Assembly: GCA_049999805.1 (NCBI GenBank)
Contig: JBNGIO010006320.1
Span: 1-43,841 of the forward strand
Source of the DNA: Folioceros fuciformis
Lineage: Eukaryota > Anthocerotophyta > Anthocerotopsida > Anthocerotales
Direction: 5' to 3'
Length of the DNA stretch: 43,841 nt
Both the position numbers and the translations under genes were made by a program. The notes beneath the pieces are model-generated. The model did not search any database, had not been told where the DNA came from, and was given only the letters and a program-made list of their open reading frames with translations. Below are positions 33,701 through 43,615 of this stretch, one piece after another. Every line of letters begins with the position of its first letter. The stretch's first letter is position 1.

Positions 33701-35069
33701 CGATTGAAGGACACCTCTTTCAATGGAATCTCCCATGGCAGCCAGTGTCATATTCTGCCCAAGGAAATGACATCCTTGCAAATTTTTGAGTTAACCGTTT
33801 TTGTGCGCAGAAGCACAGAGGGAGGAGGGGTTCTCATGCTTGTGGGTGTATTGTCGCGCAACACAGCAAAGACTGGGTGTTGGAACACCAGCATCCATGG
33901 AAAATGAATCAGTTGTCAAGAAACTTGGCCGCTCGGAAAAGACAATACGGGTGCCTACCTAGCTATTGTATTGTATCGACGATGTCTGATGTATTTCCCA
34001 CTAGTGCTCACCTAATGTCTTGGGGTCTGTTTGCAGTTCGAGTCGGCAGTGGTACAGGATACTTATAGCGGATAGAGAGAAAGGTATGGCCAAAATTGAG
34101 GCTCTGCGAAATGAGATAAAGAAGCAGGAGATGGCTGAGTGCACTTTTCGGCCTGAGCTTTGTAGCTCGAAAAAGAACAAGGGAAGATCACAGGTTTGTG
34201 GCCATAATGCATTGCCCACTATGCACAGGAGATGTCACGGGTGCCAAGTGTCCGAAGGTGGATTAAAAAATGATGACATTGACATTTAAGTGTTGATCAA
34301 ACTTCCAGCAAACTCGAGCGACCGGGGGGACTGGTTTTGCTGAGCACGCATCGTCATCAACTGCTCTTGTGAAGGAGCCGCACGAAGTTCATGGCTTCAT
34401 CTTCAATGAAGCAGGTGGTTCCGGTATGTGGAAAGCACCCAAAAATTTTGTACAACTTCATGTATTGATAAGTGGCTGGGGCTTTAACCAGCCTCTACAG
34501 TCCATGCTTGCACTCTCATCTGGGATATCGCAAATTTACACGTATGTGGTCTAGATTTCCTTTCCTGTCCTCGCAAGAAACACTCCCTTCGAGAACTAAT
34601 CCATTCGTTTGGTCCGTGAAGTCCGCAGAAGGATATTTTGGTTGTCTGGCTGTCTTTAGTGATAGTAGACCTTGCAGAGCTTTTAGCCATGTCCATGGGG
34701 TAATCCATCTGAATTTCTGCCCTGCCAAGTGAAAAACATTTCGGGAGTCCTGATTTCATAAACATTGCAGTCTCTGGGTCTAAGTAGGTTTTTGCCATTT
34801 GCTCATTGTTGGTCTGCACAGCTACAGAAGGGTGGATGGGAGATGGAGAAGCGGCCAGTTCCAGTTCCTTGCCTCAGGCTATAGAAAACAGTGGTTTGTC
34901 CTCCTTTGGAGTTGATGTTCCACCTTCTTCACTGGGTCTGCTGCAATCACTGAAGCTTCTAGTAGCTAAATCGCGGGAGGGCACAGGAGCTGAAGGATCT
35001 GGTGAAACGTCGTCAACTGTCCACCAAGAAAGCACAGGACTCGACTTTTTGAAACAATTGCAATTTTGA
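30781..35069 (+). CDS. EF-hand protein with charged 'TF-x-P' repeats; ciliary-type family, function unknown
   Basis: Fourteen exons: 30781-30854, 30961-31155, 31333-31654, 31763-31888, 31979-32157, 32329-32431, 32515-32678, 32782-32989, 33166-33375, 33454-33594, 33867-33950, 34050-34193, 34309-34423, 34822-35069, giving 770 residues. Residues about 25-88 form a small alpha/beta domain ('LLDIAVEVADGVVEHIEM', 'EEVARRFCTKFGLP'). The body is Lys/Arg/Glu-rich with a repeated motif of the form T-F/W-x-P: 'LTWTPKI', 'ECTFKPQVNP', 'YTFQPTINKRPP', 'ECTFRPEL'. One EF-hand-like loop, 'DHDKDGVVHLDS', is split by an intron and has Ser where the last ligand, usually Glu, is expected. This architecture recalls proteins of algae and ciliates; a role in motile sperm cilia is inference. 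Exon 1 was chosen because it is the only nearby ATG exon that joins in phase to the canonical acceptor. Confidence 0.75.
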
Positions 35070-36143
35070 TGTTGAAATGCTGTAATATATGACTGGCTGG
35101 GCTTTTTGGATTAACTGTCACTGGATTCACTTATTACAGCAAAGCTTGGGCAGCTACTTTAGCATAGCTAAGATCTGTACTATATATGTTAGTCCTCCCT
35201 GAACAGTTTCACATGTACAGCGTCTAACCACTAGCTAGTGGTAGAGCAGTCTGTTTGGATTCGGCTTGGCACGTTGGAACTTGCAGAGATGTGAAGGTGT
35301 TTCCAGGACCTTCTAATACACAACCTAAAGCACTTTGGTTGATTGACTCCCTAATAAAGACACAAAATTCCTCTTTCGGATTTGTCATGAGATATGACTT
35401 GTAGATGATTGTGGTCAAGGTTGCATTTTGATCTCAAATCTCTAATGATGTGGGGATGATGCTATGGTAATCAGCTTTACAGATATCTGAAGACTCATCA
35501 GTAGAGCATTAGACGTCAAATTCGTGCTTGCACAAGGCAAGTCTGTTCTTGCCAAGCCATGCTGTAGCCAGTTAGGTGGTCGTGAAGATGAGGAGACTGG
35601 CTTGGTCGCCTGGTACTAACGGCTGCAAGGCTGCCGCAACAAAAGTTGTGTGGAGTGGTTAGTATATCTGGCTCTGAGGATCATATTCCAGCGGGGGCTG
35701 CACGACGTCCCGCTGTGAATCCAGAGTAATACGAACAATCTCAGCTTTGACGATAGAAGACGGCAGAAGACATGGCTGGGAGGAGAGAAAAACGGAACTT
35801 TTCTAAAGAATTGGCCAAATGTCCTCCACATCTCCCAGAGGATCATAAATTTTGCTGCGAGGACAAGTTCAGTCCGCGGAAGCAGCCGTTCATAGCCTGA
35901 GGGGGGCAATAACTACGTCCCAAGAGTAGTTTATCGGCAATCAACAAAAATGCCCAGGCATTTCACCTCGTTCACCCGGAAGCACCATATGATGTTTTCT
36001 AAATGGCAAATTCACCTGAAAACGAACAATGTCCGGGTTGTTAAACGACGTAAATACGCATAGCGCTTTGCCTTGTTGCTGGTGGTAAGCCTCCAGCAGA
36101 CTTCGGCCACCTAAATCCCATGCAGACTGTAAACCAGGGCGTA
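35070..36143. other. Convergent 3' flanks of the EF-hand gene and ALG7
   Basis: No gene is recognised over 1.07 kb. It includes a perfect 16-bp palindrome at 35227-35242. A 97-codon minus-strand frame at 35616-35909 shows no family features. Confidence 0.5.
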
Positions 36144-37436
36144 TCACTTGTACCAGCCTGTAAGAATGTATCTAACAAGGAAGCCCAGAGCACAGCAAAA
36201 AACCTGGAAGCTGAGCAATCTGAGGCACAGCTGTTGCTCAGTGCAGGGACCAAACCACCTGAGGAAAAGATTAACAAGATTCAGATCCTTGGTGCCAGTG
36301 AGAAGTCCTGTGTTGGGGTCAAAAATGGGCAGTCGATGCCGGGGACAGGGGATGATCTTGAAGAGCTGGGGGACAGAGTAGAGAAAGTTGAGTGTCTGAG
36401 GTACAAAAAAGAGCAGCAAAGTCTCGCTGAAGTGACCTAAAATTCCCACCACGGCTAGCGCCATTCCCGCAAAGTAGGTGAATGAGTCACCGACAAAAAC
36501 CGAGGAGGGGTACCAGTTGAAGGCAAGCAATCCTAGACAGGATCCCAACAGGGGCTGCATGAAGTAGATGGAAAAAGCATGCGCTTGCTGCTTTTCTGCG
36601 AATTCCTGTGACAAAGATTCCACGCCAGAGCCTACAACTCCCTGCACTTGCAAGATATTGTGCACCAGGATGGCCATTGCAATCACCACTGTCTGGCCTA
36701 CCTCCAGCCCGTTCACCCCGGCGTGAATGTTGATGGAATTGCTGCAGAATACCGTGAGCAAGCCCATGTAAAGCTTGTATATCCATCCCAGGTCCAACAG
36801 GTCATGGCCTACAAGGCCTCGCAACGGTTTCGGGATCAGAATGCTGGTGTGCCCGGAATAAGCCATCAAGAGCGGCAGCGCCGCAGCAGACGGCAGCAAC
36901 AACTTCACACGCCACGGCAAGTCCACCACGTCGTCCACAAACCCTAGCAGCAGCATGAAGATTATGCACCCCATTGCAGCAAGGTACTCCACCAGCCATT
37001 CCGAGTCCGGCGGGAAGTAAAAATACAGGAACAGGAAAAGCGCTACGCAGAACGTAATGCCCGACACTGCACCCATGGATTCCGGGATCTTCACATTGCC
37101 CCCAACAGAGCCCCTCTTGTTGATGTCAAACCCGCAAATATCTTTCCTCAGCACGTACGGCGCACAGACAGGAATCAAGAGCACAGTCAGACCGAAGGCT
37201 GCGACGCTCATTCCCAGGCTGATCCATATCAGTCTCTTCAACTCGCTATCCAACTCGATGACCACCAGGAGCACACCGTAGAGCAGGAGGAAGAATGCGG
37301 ACAACAGCATCACCTTGGGCTTCCAGGAGATACTCTGGGGACCAACCAACTCATCTCCAACGTGTTTAAGCTCATTCACACTCCCCTTATTGCCTTCCTG
37401 CTTCACGCGTTTTCTGACGCCACCCATCTTCCCCAC
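36144..37436 (-). CDS. ALG7: UDP-GlcNAc:dolichyl-phosphate GlcNAc-1-phosphate transferase (GPT)
   Basis: A single-exon gene of 430 residues. It is the ER-membrane enzyme that makes dolichyl-PP-GlcNAc, the first step of the lipid-linked oligosaccharide for N-glycosylation, and the target of tunicamycin. About ten hydrophobic segments are visible. Signature blocks are in order: 'GFDINKRG' (about 102-109), 'LLGFVDDVVDLPWRVKLLLP' (163-182) with the paired Asp of the active site, 'NSINIHAGVNGLE' (233-245), 'NWYPSSVFVGDSFTYFAGM' (307-325), 'HFSETLLLFFVPQ' (335-347) and 'PCPRHRLP' (363-370). Length agrees with plant and animal GPT (about 400-430). The first ATG is used; a second, three codons later, is also possible. 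The absence of introns is unusual beside the many-exon neighbours. All expected residues are intact, so the enzyme should be active. Confidence 0.94.
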   Translation of the reverse strand: MGKMGGVRKRVKQEGNKGSVNELKHVGDELVGPQSISWKPKVMLLSAFFLLLYGVLLVVIELDSELKRLIWISLGMSVAAFGLTVLLIPVCAPYVLRKDICGFDINKRGSVGGNVKIPESMGAVSGITFCVALFLFLYFYFPPDSEWLVEYLAAMGCIIFMLLLGFVDDVVDLPWRVKLLLPSAAALPLLMAYSGHTSILIPKPLRGLVGHDLLDLGWIYKLYMGLLTVFCSNSINIHAGVNGLEVGQTVVIAMAILVHNILQVQGVVGSGVESLSQEFAEKQQAHAFSIYFMQPLLGSCLGLLAFNWYPSSVFVGDSFTYFAGMALAVVGILGHFSETLLLFFVPQTLNFLYSVPQLFKIIPCPRHRLPIFDPNTGLLTGTKDLNLVNLFLRWFGPCTEQQLCLRLLSFQVFCCALGFLVRYILTGWYK

Positions 37437-38143
37437 ACTGTCTCCCGCCTGTCCCTTTGCTCACCTTCTCGTCACCTGCCTCCACGGCCTCCTGAACCCG
37501 GTCCGGGTCGCTTCACAGCCTCAGCAAACACAAGCCTGAGGAATCCCCCAATTCTCCTGCAAGTGGATCATGGCATTACCAAGCTCCCACAATGCGGCAC
37601 ACAAGCATGAGGCAGCTCCCAAATCTCTCCGATTGGATCGTCCCTTTTCCAAGCTCCACACCTAGCAGGCAGCCCAGTCAAGTTGATCCTTATTAAGGAA
37701 AGACCAGACTTCCTTCCGGTAGCCACTTTCCTCGGTTTTTCTTCAAATTGCGGGTCTTCCAGGTTTTCGTGGAAGAATATTATAAATAAATTATTAATAA
37801 AATTCAAACACGAATAGGTGAGTGAATGTTTTTTTGGCATGCAGGGAAATAACTATACATGGTTCCTTTTGTGGAGCCACTATTATGAGTACGAGCACGA
37901 TTTAAGTGGATTAGCTAGTTTGCAACTCTACCGTTGACTTCACTTGACAACAAGTCTTCTCCCAAATTCTATATTTTTAGTTTTTATTCTGACGGCAACT
38001 ACGAGCTCTTAATCTCTCAATCTACACAAGCTTTGGATGCTAACCCACTTCCAATTGGATGCTAACCCACTTCCAAATGCTAACGGTTTGCCTCCTTCTT
38101 GATTCCGAGGGGAAGGAATCGTCGCTGTATGGGTGATGATGAA
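37437..38143. other. Upstream region of ALG7, grading into AT-rich DNA
   Basis: No gene is recognised. The first 300 bp should contain the ALG7 5' UTR and promoter. An AT-rich run near 37775-37805 reads 'ttaataatttatttataat' on the minus strand and could contain a TATA-like element, but it is 340 bp or more from the start codon. Short repeats such as 'gatgctaacccacttcca' twice near 38036-38075 mark the approach to the repeat-rich end. Confidence 0.5.
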
Positions 38144-38295
38144 GGCTCCATGCAAGGTTACTAGCCCGTCAAAGAACGCAGGTAAGTTGCTTGCCTACCA
38201 AGAAGGCAAGAGGCTCCATGCAAGGTTACTAGCCCATCAAAGAAAGCAGGTAAGTTGCTTGCCTACCAAGAAAGCAAGAGGCTCCATGCAAGGTA
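38144..38295. repeat. 68-bp tandem repeat, about 2.2 copies
   Basis: Units begin 'ggctccatgcaaggt' at 38144, 38212 and 38280, an exact 68-bp period, with a few substitutions between copies. The third copy is cut short. Confidence 0.9.
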
Positions 38296-38683
38296 GGAAG
38301 GCTGCTATCTTGGCAAGAAGACTCCCTTCAGAAAAGTAGCATGTCTGGTTTCAATGGCCTAATGGGCCTGATGAAAGTGTGCACCGATAAGGAGACATAA
38401 GCACACACAGCTCTTGCCACTCAAACATATAGCATGTTCTCCACTTGTGCTTGTGGTGTGGCAAGTTAATTGGTAGGTAGTGGAATTTGGTGGTACATTG
38501 CAGGTCAAGGATGTGTACATGTGGCAATAGCTTGTAAGTACACATGTTTTTATGTATGCTCTCATATTTGGTTGTTTCAACTTCATGGAACAATTTTCGT
38601 AGTAATTTTCATAGCAATTTCAAATAAATAATTTCCAGAGAAATTGAAGTAATCACATATCGAAGTTTCTAAACGTATGCCTA
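38296..38683. other. Gene-free stretch
   Basis: AT-rich intergenic DNA between two tandem arrays. Overlapping minus-strand frames at 38351-38593 have no recognisable content. Confidence 0.5.
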
Positions 38684-39062
38684 TATGCCACAAACAACTT
38701 TGCTACTACAAAACCTCAAACATATTTGGTCCCTTTGTTTTTCCACTACTCATACAACTTATTCTGTTTCATCATTGCTATGTTTGTATGCCACAAACAA
38801 CTTTGCTACTACAAAACCTCAAACATCTCTAGTCCCTTTGTTTTTCCAATACTCAAACACTCAAACAACTTATTTTGTTTCAACTTATTTTGTTTCATCA
38901 ATGTTATGTCTGTGTGCCACCAACAAACAACTTATTTTGTTTCATCAATGCTATGTCTGTGTGCCACCAACAACTTTGCTACTACAAAACCTCAAATATC
39001 TCTAGTTCCTTTGTTTTTCCAATACTCAAACAACTTATTTCGTTTCATCACTGCTATGTTGT
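38684..39062. repeat. Degenerate tandem array, unit about 103 bp
   Basis: The unit starts 'tatgccacaaacaactttgc' at 38684 and again at 38787. A more diverged full copy starts at about 38960. Between them a partial unit, made of 'caacttattttgtttcatcaatg', is repeated, so the array has rearranged internally. All three plus frames stay open for stretches, which explains the Cys/Tyr/Phe-rich false open frames. Confidence 0.85.
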
Positions 39063-39239
39063 GCATCTGAGGAAGAGCTTCCCAAATATGATTACACTCA
39101 GTTTCATGTAGTGAAAATGGGTCTTCATCATATTGTTGTGCTTCTCACTCTCCAACCTGTGTACAAAAATTATAAAGTGTGTAATAAGCAATGATGACTT
39201 ATGGAGCATACTTCAAATGAACATTAAGATTCTTCAGAA

Positions 39240-40198
39240 TACGTTACTTACTTTTCAACAAGGCAAAGGCATTCTCCACTTTCACTCTGCCCCTTCTCAA
39301 GGATCGATTGAAATGTTTTTTAGTCTGATCTTCACTTGTTGTATGAAATGGTTTCATGGGGAAAGGCATTAGTAGGTAAGCACTATCACTTAAGATATAT
39401 GGAGTCATTTCAACAGCCTCAATATGTAGAATAGGGTCTCTTAAAATAACACCTATCTTCATCTTCTCCCATATGCTACTAAACCCTAAAAATTGTAGCA
39501 TTATGGACTCCACCAGGATGAGTGCAACATACATCGATGAATTTTTTGTCAGCATTACATACGCCTTGTAGTACAACATAGTGGATGTCAAGACGACACC
39601 AATATGCAATTGGGTTATCTATCTTATTAGGTTGTGTAGTTAGTTTGATGTGAGAACCATCTATAGCTCCAATCTATTAGGTTGTGTAGTTAGCTTGATG
39701 TGAGAACCATCTATAGCTCCAACTTATTAGGTTGTGCAGTTAGCTTAATATGAGAACCATCTATAGCTCCAACCATATTGGGTAAATCTGTAATTGCTTG
39801 AACTTTGAGGTTGTTAGCTCTAGTTCCATCCCTGTAGGCCAATGAACCAATCTGGAAAATAACTTTTCCTCATTGCTTAATATCTATGAAATCCTAATGG
39901 TGTATTGCGCCACAATCAAAGCTCCTACGCCATACATATCTGCAACAATATGAGGTAGCAACCCCCTAGCAAGCCGATGGAGCACCATAGTTACTACATG
40001 GTGGAGTTGAAGAGGTGCCCTAATCGATGTGCGAGGTATGTAGGGTTATAGCATATTAGCTAAGACCACAAAGTTAGGATATGACATTCTATAAGCAAAT
40101 TGCCATCGAGCATCCTGCACCTTAACTCCATTACTATGCCATGCTCGCATGTGAATATCTCTCCATAACGTGATTCTCTCTTCTGCTTCTTGGATCAT
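39240..40198 (-). pseudogene. PIF/Harbinger transposase, broken
   Basis: The minus strand shows the HARBI1-type transposase in order but in several frames. An N-terminal part from 40198 (MIQEAEERITLW..., 'YRMSYPNFVVLANML') meets a stop. 'LHRLARGLL...GVGALIVAQYTIRI' and then a stop follow. Next come 'VHWPTGMEL', 'LPNMVGAIDGSHIKLT' with the first catalytic Asp, 'FIDVCCTHPGGVHNATIFRV' with the block preceding the second Asp, and 'YILSDSAYLLMPF' with the second Asp. The end is 'KKHFNRSLRRGRVKVENAFA' with the final Glu region. The block with the first Asp is present three times in tandem. The gene cannot make a full protein. Confidence 0.85.
39625..39774. repeat. 50-bp tandem triplication inside the Harbinger transposase
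   Basis: Three copies beginning 'tattaggttgtg' at 39625, 39675 and 39725, an exact 50-bp period. On the minus strand each encodes the 'GAIDGSHIKLT' motif. Because 50 is not a multiple of three, the two extra copies shift the frame. Confidence 0.93.
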
Positions 40199-40479
40199 AA
40201 TTCTTCCAAAACTCCATTATGACAAATAAGAAAACTACAATGAAAATAAAAGTTGACGACAAGTCATTTTCAAATGGAAGAGGTGTTTGACAATCCGAAG
40301 ACCATAACAACATGGTTAAAAAAGTATATAATAATCAATCCATTAATAGATAAAAATATACAAAAACTCAAAAATCCTATTCAGAAGATAAAGACACATC
40401 ACGCAAAAGACACAACACAAGAGAAACACAAATCACACCAAGCAGAAAATGATTGTCGTGCCATAGGACAAGAGAACTA
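40199..40479. other. AT-rich spacer between the two transposon relics
   Basis: No gene is recognised. A 91-codon Lys/Thr/His-rich frame starts here and runs into the pogo-like left end, so it is not credible as a gene. Confidence 0.5.
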
Positions 40480-40486
40480 CAGTCAG

Positions 40487-40632
40487 CCCTCTGTAAATGT
40501 GACCTCCCTAAATGTTACACCTGTATAAATGTTAGAGGTTTGGGTACTCCCTAATTGGGCCCTCTGTAAATGTGACCTCACTAAATGTTTTACCTCTATA
40601 AATGTTAGAGGTTTGGGTACTCCCTAGTTGGG
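40487..40632. repeat. 73-bp direct duplication at the left end of the pogo-like element
   Basis: Two copies, starting 'ccctctgtaaatgtgacctc' at 40487 and 40560, with an exact 73-bp period and a few substitutions. Each contains several 'taaatgtta' units, the usual subterminal repeats of this transposon group. Confidence 0.9.
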
Positions 40633-40827
40633 GAGTAAGGCTAAATGTTATATATTACTAGTTTTATGAAAATAGGTACTCCCAACCACTATAGTCCAAT
40701 TCTATAAATGTTATTTTTAATTTATATATAAAAATAAAATTATATATATATTATGTTTAAAACAGCATGGTAACATAGATATCTAACATATCCAATCATA
40801 ATGCGGGACTTGGATGGGCCCAAAGCA

Positions 40828-41225
40828 AGGGTGGAAGGAGAGAGCAAGGAGCATGGAAGCAAGGGAGGAAGGAGAGAGCAAGGAGCAAGAGGAAGCAAAG
40901 GAGGACGGAGAGAGCAAGAAGCAAGAAGAAACAAGAAGGAAGAAGAGAGCAAGAAGCAAGAGGAAGCAAGGGAGGAAGGAGAGAGTAAGAAGCAAGAGGA
41001 GGAAGGAGAGAGCAAGAAGCAAGAGGAGGAAGGAGAGAGCAAGAAGCAAGGGAGGAGGAAGGAGAGAGCAAGAAGCAAGGGAGGAAGGAGAGAGGAAGGA
41101 GCAAGAGGGAGAAGGCAAGAGAAAAAGGACCAAGAGAATAGGAGGGAGGGAGCACGTGAGAACGGGTGGAGCGAACGGGAGGGAGGGAGCACGTGAGAAT
41201 GGGTGGAGCAAACGGAGCAAGCACT
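40828..41225. repeat. Purine-strand minisatellite (GGAAGGAGAGAGCAAGAAGCAAGA type)
   Basis: About 400 bp where the plus strand is almost free of pyrimidines. It is built from variable units of 'gagagcaagaagcaaga' and 'ggaggaaggagagagc'. The distal part has a cleaner 37-bp duplication starting at 41141 and 41178. It is open in plus and minus frames because of its composition, and this explains the long Arg/Lys/Glu and Leu/Ser/Pro frames there. Confidence 0.9.
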
Positions 41226-41736
41226 GCATAGTGCAGTAAGTACGTAGGGCTCATAGTACCGGTCGCCCCACCCAAAAGGGCCACGTATTCATGTATATAG
41301 GAGTGTATGAAGTAAAAAATTATTTTTCTTGTATTTTCTTTTTAACTTGGTTTAGTATTTATTATTTTATAATGGTCTTAAGCCCCAGAAATCTTATAAT
41401 TATCTATCTTCGCAATTTTTTTTACATATGGCTTGGGAAGAAGCATGTTACCACACTCAAATTATAATAGGTTTTGGTAACTCTTGTATTTATTGTTGAA
41501 GGCTTTTGATCTAACATGTGTTCTCCATCCAAGTACATTCTGCCTCCATCTAGGTATGTTCTGCCTGTTAACGTTAAATGTAGTAGGACATCATCACACA
41601 AAATATGCTTCTAAAATCACATATTTGGAGGTATGTTTTTATATTAGATTTGGTATACTTTGTATTTCAATATTTTTAGTACTTAATTATTAAATTGTAT
41701 CTTTACAACTTTTGCTTTTCTTAGGGTGAATTTAAT

Positions 41737-43615
41737 ATGCCGCGAGAACCAAGTAGAAATAAGAAATTCTCTTTGATGATGGGGCAAAAGAAAGAAATAA
41801 TATTATGTAAAGATGTTCATAGTGGAGCTACTAATCGAGAGGTTAGTGCTTGGGCTTCTCATCAATTCAGCATGTCAGTTTCTCCTATGACCATAGATCG
41901 AATTTTCAAGAAGGGAGATGAGTTTGGAAACGTAAAGGATCATGAAGCTAATTCTTAACGGAGTAAGGATACATTTCATTCCAAGGTTGAGGAGGTTTTG
42001 TTTTCATGGTTTCTGACAATGGAAGTAAAAGTCACAATATCTGACGATATGTTGTGTGAAATGGGAAAACAGTTCTTTGATAGATTACCAGAAGCAGAAA
42101 GGTTGAAAAACCTACTAACATTTTCTCATGGTTGGGTGACAAAGTTTAAACATCAACATGGTATCAAAGGTTTTGTGAAGCATGGAGAAGCTGCAAGTGC
42201 TGATACATTGCAGGTGGTCCAAGGTAGAATGGAAGACATTAAAAGTATCATGCGAGGATACGAGCCTCAAGATATTTTTAACATGGATGAAACATGGTTG
42301 TTCTATAGATTGGAACTGAATAAACCATTGGCAGCGAAGAGGCTGAGTGGGAAGAAAACTTCAAAGGAAAGGCTAACTATTGCTTTGACAACCTATATGG
42401 ATGGTAGTTATAAATTACTACCCGTTGCGATCAACAAATTCTTGAGGCCCAGAGCTTTTACTAGTCGCAACATTGGACGAGTGGAGAATTTAGGTGTTCA
42501 TTGGTCAGCAAACTCAAATGCTTGGATGTGGGTGCCTTTATTTGAGCAATTTATTCTCTTTTTTGATGCGAATATGAGAGTTAGGGGCCTTATTAAATTA
42601 GTCTTGCTTCTTTTGGATAATGCTTCTGTTCATAAACTATTAGCTAACATACAAAGTAGGCTTAAAATTACAAGGGTTGAATTTTTTTCCTCTTAATGTT
42701 ACAGCTCATTACCAACCCATGAATGTAAGCATTATACAGTCTTTTAAGGCTAATTACAGGAAAAGGCTTGTTCAACATTAAATCCAAGATATTCAAAATG
42801 GTAATTCTCCTCTTATTGATGTATATCATGCTGTGACTATGTTGGAAAAAGCTTGGCGTATTGATGTTAAAGAGAAAATCATTAAAAGTTATTGGAAACA
42901 CTTTGGGTTATGGAAGGAGAGAGCAAGTGCTAGCGTGTAGGCCTAATATAGACTTGAATCAACTTAGTTTTGAGGCATGGAATGCTAATAGTGATGATGA
43001 GCAACAGCAAGACAACCAAGCAACACGTGAAGATTTGTTCAATAGAGATTACGCAGAAATAAAAATTTTGCTTTGTCAGTTGAGGGATTTGGGACTTGAA
43101 ACAACAAGATTGACCCCTACTATGTTTGCACAAGAATTTGTTGATCATGAGGTGACAAATGCATGTGCTTTCTTTTCTACTCCGGATGCAGATGATTTAT
43201 GGGCTTGCGTTCAACCTCCACTCGAAAATGAAGTTGTCGATGTTGAAAATTCTTTTGAAGAATATTATCAAGAAAGACCTATTTTAGGTCTGTACAAGAA
43301 TTTGTTGATCATGAGGTGACAAATGCATGTGCTATCTTTTCTACTCTGGATACAGATGATGTATGGGCTTCCATTTAACCTCTACTCGAAAATGAAGTTG
43401 TTAATGTTGAAAATTCTTCTGAAGAATATTATCAAGAAAGAACTATTTTAGGTCGTGCTCAAGTGGAAGATGCACTTGGGATAATATGCATGTTTTTGGA
43501 GCAACAACCAACTGATATGATGTCTACAATTAGGAATTTACGACAAATTGAGAAAGAAGTTTTAAAGCAAGTTAAGTCCTCTTTGAAACAAGTAGAAATA
43601 ACCCGTTTTTTTTAA
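41737..43615 (+). pseudogene. pogo/Tigger-type transposase, multiply disabled
   Basis: The N-terminus (MPREPSRNKKFSL..., then 'KDVHSGATNREVSAWA') is a CENP-B-like helix-turn-helix. An in-frame TAA at 41956-41958 is followed in the same frame by the second DNA-binding part ('FSHGWVTKFKHQHGI'). The DDE region has 'IFNMDETWLFYRL' (first Asp) and 'LLLDNASVH' (second Asp). A run of seven T near 42680 shifts the frame just before 'HYQPMNVSIIQSFK', where the usual third Asp of QPxD reads Asn. A further in-frame TAA follows at 42779. The C-terminal tail ('LLCQLRDLGLETT') is in another frame and is partly duplicated. The transposase is certainly dead. Confidence 0.9.
43131..43458. repeat. 164-bp tandem duplication in the transposase C-terminus
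   Basis: Two adjacent copies beginning 'caagaatttgttgatcatga' at 43131 and 43295. They differ at roughly a dozen positions, including a change that makes a stop in the second copy. The period is 164 bp, not a multiple of three, so the duplication itself breaks the frame. Confidence 0.92.

Noticed and set aside
33795-33900. Alternative exon reading 'KHRGRRGSHACGC' after the acceptor near 33811
   Set aside because: The acceptor at 33866 gives 'QRLGVGTPASMENESVVKKL', keeps phase with both neighbours and looks like protein; the earlier one does not continue in frame.
38144-39062. Possible CRISPR-like array of regularly spaced repeats
   Set aside because: Units are contiguous tandem copies with no unique spacers, and the host is a plant.
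38685-39111. Cys/Tyr/Phe-rich plus-strand frames that look like a repeat protein
   Set aside because: They are translations of the 103-bp tandem array in several frames, with no conserved frame.
40740-41284. Overlapping 130-160 codon frames, Leu/Ser/Pro on the minus strand and Arg/Lys/Glu on the plus strand
   Set aside because: They come from the purine-strand minisatellite, which lacks stops in nearly all frames; not genes.
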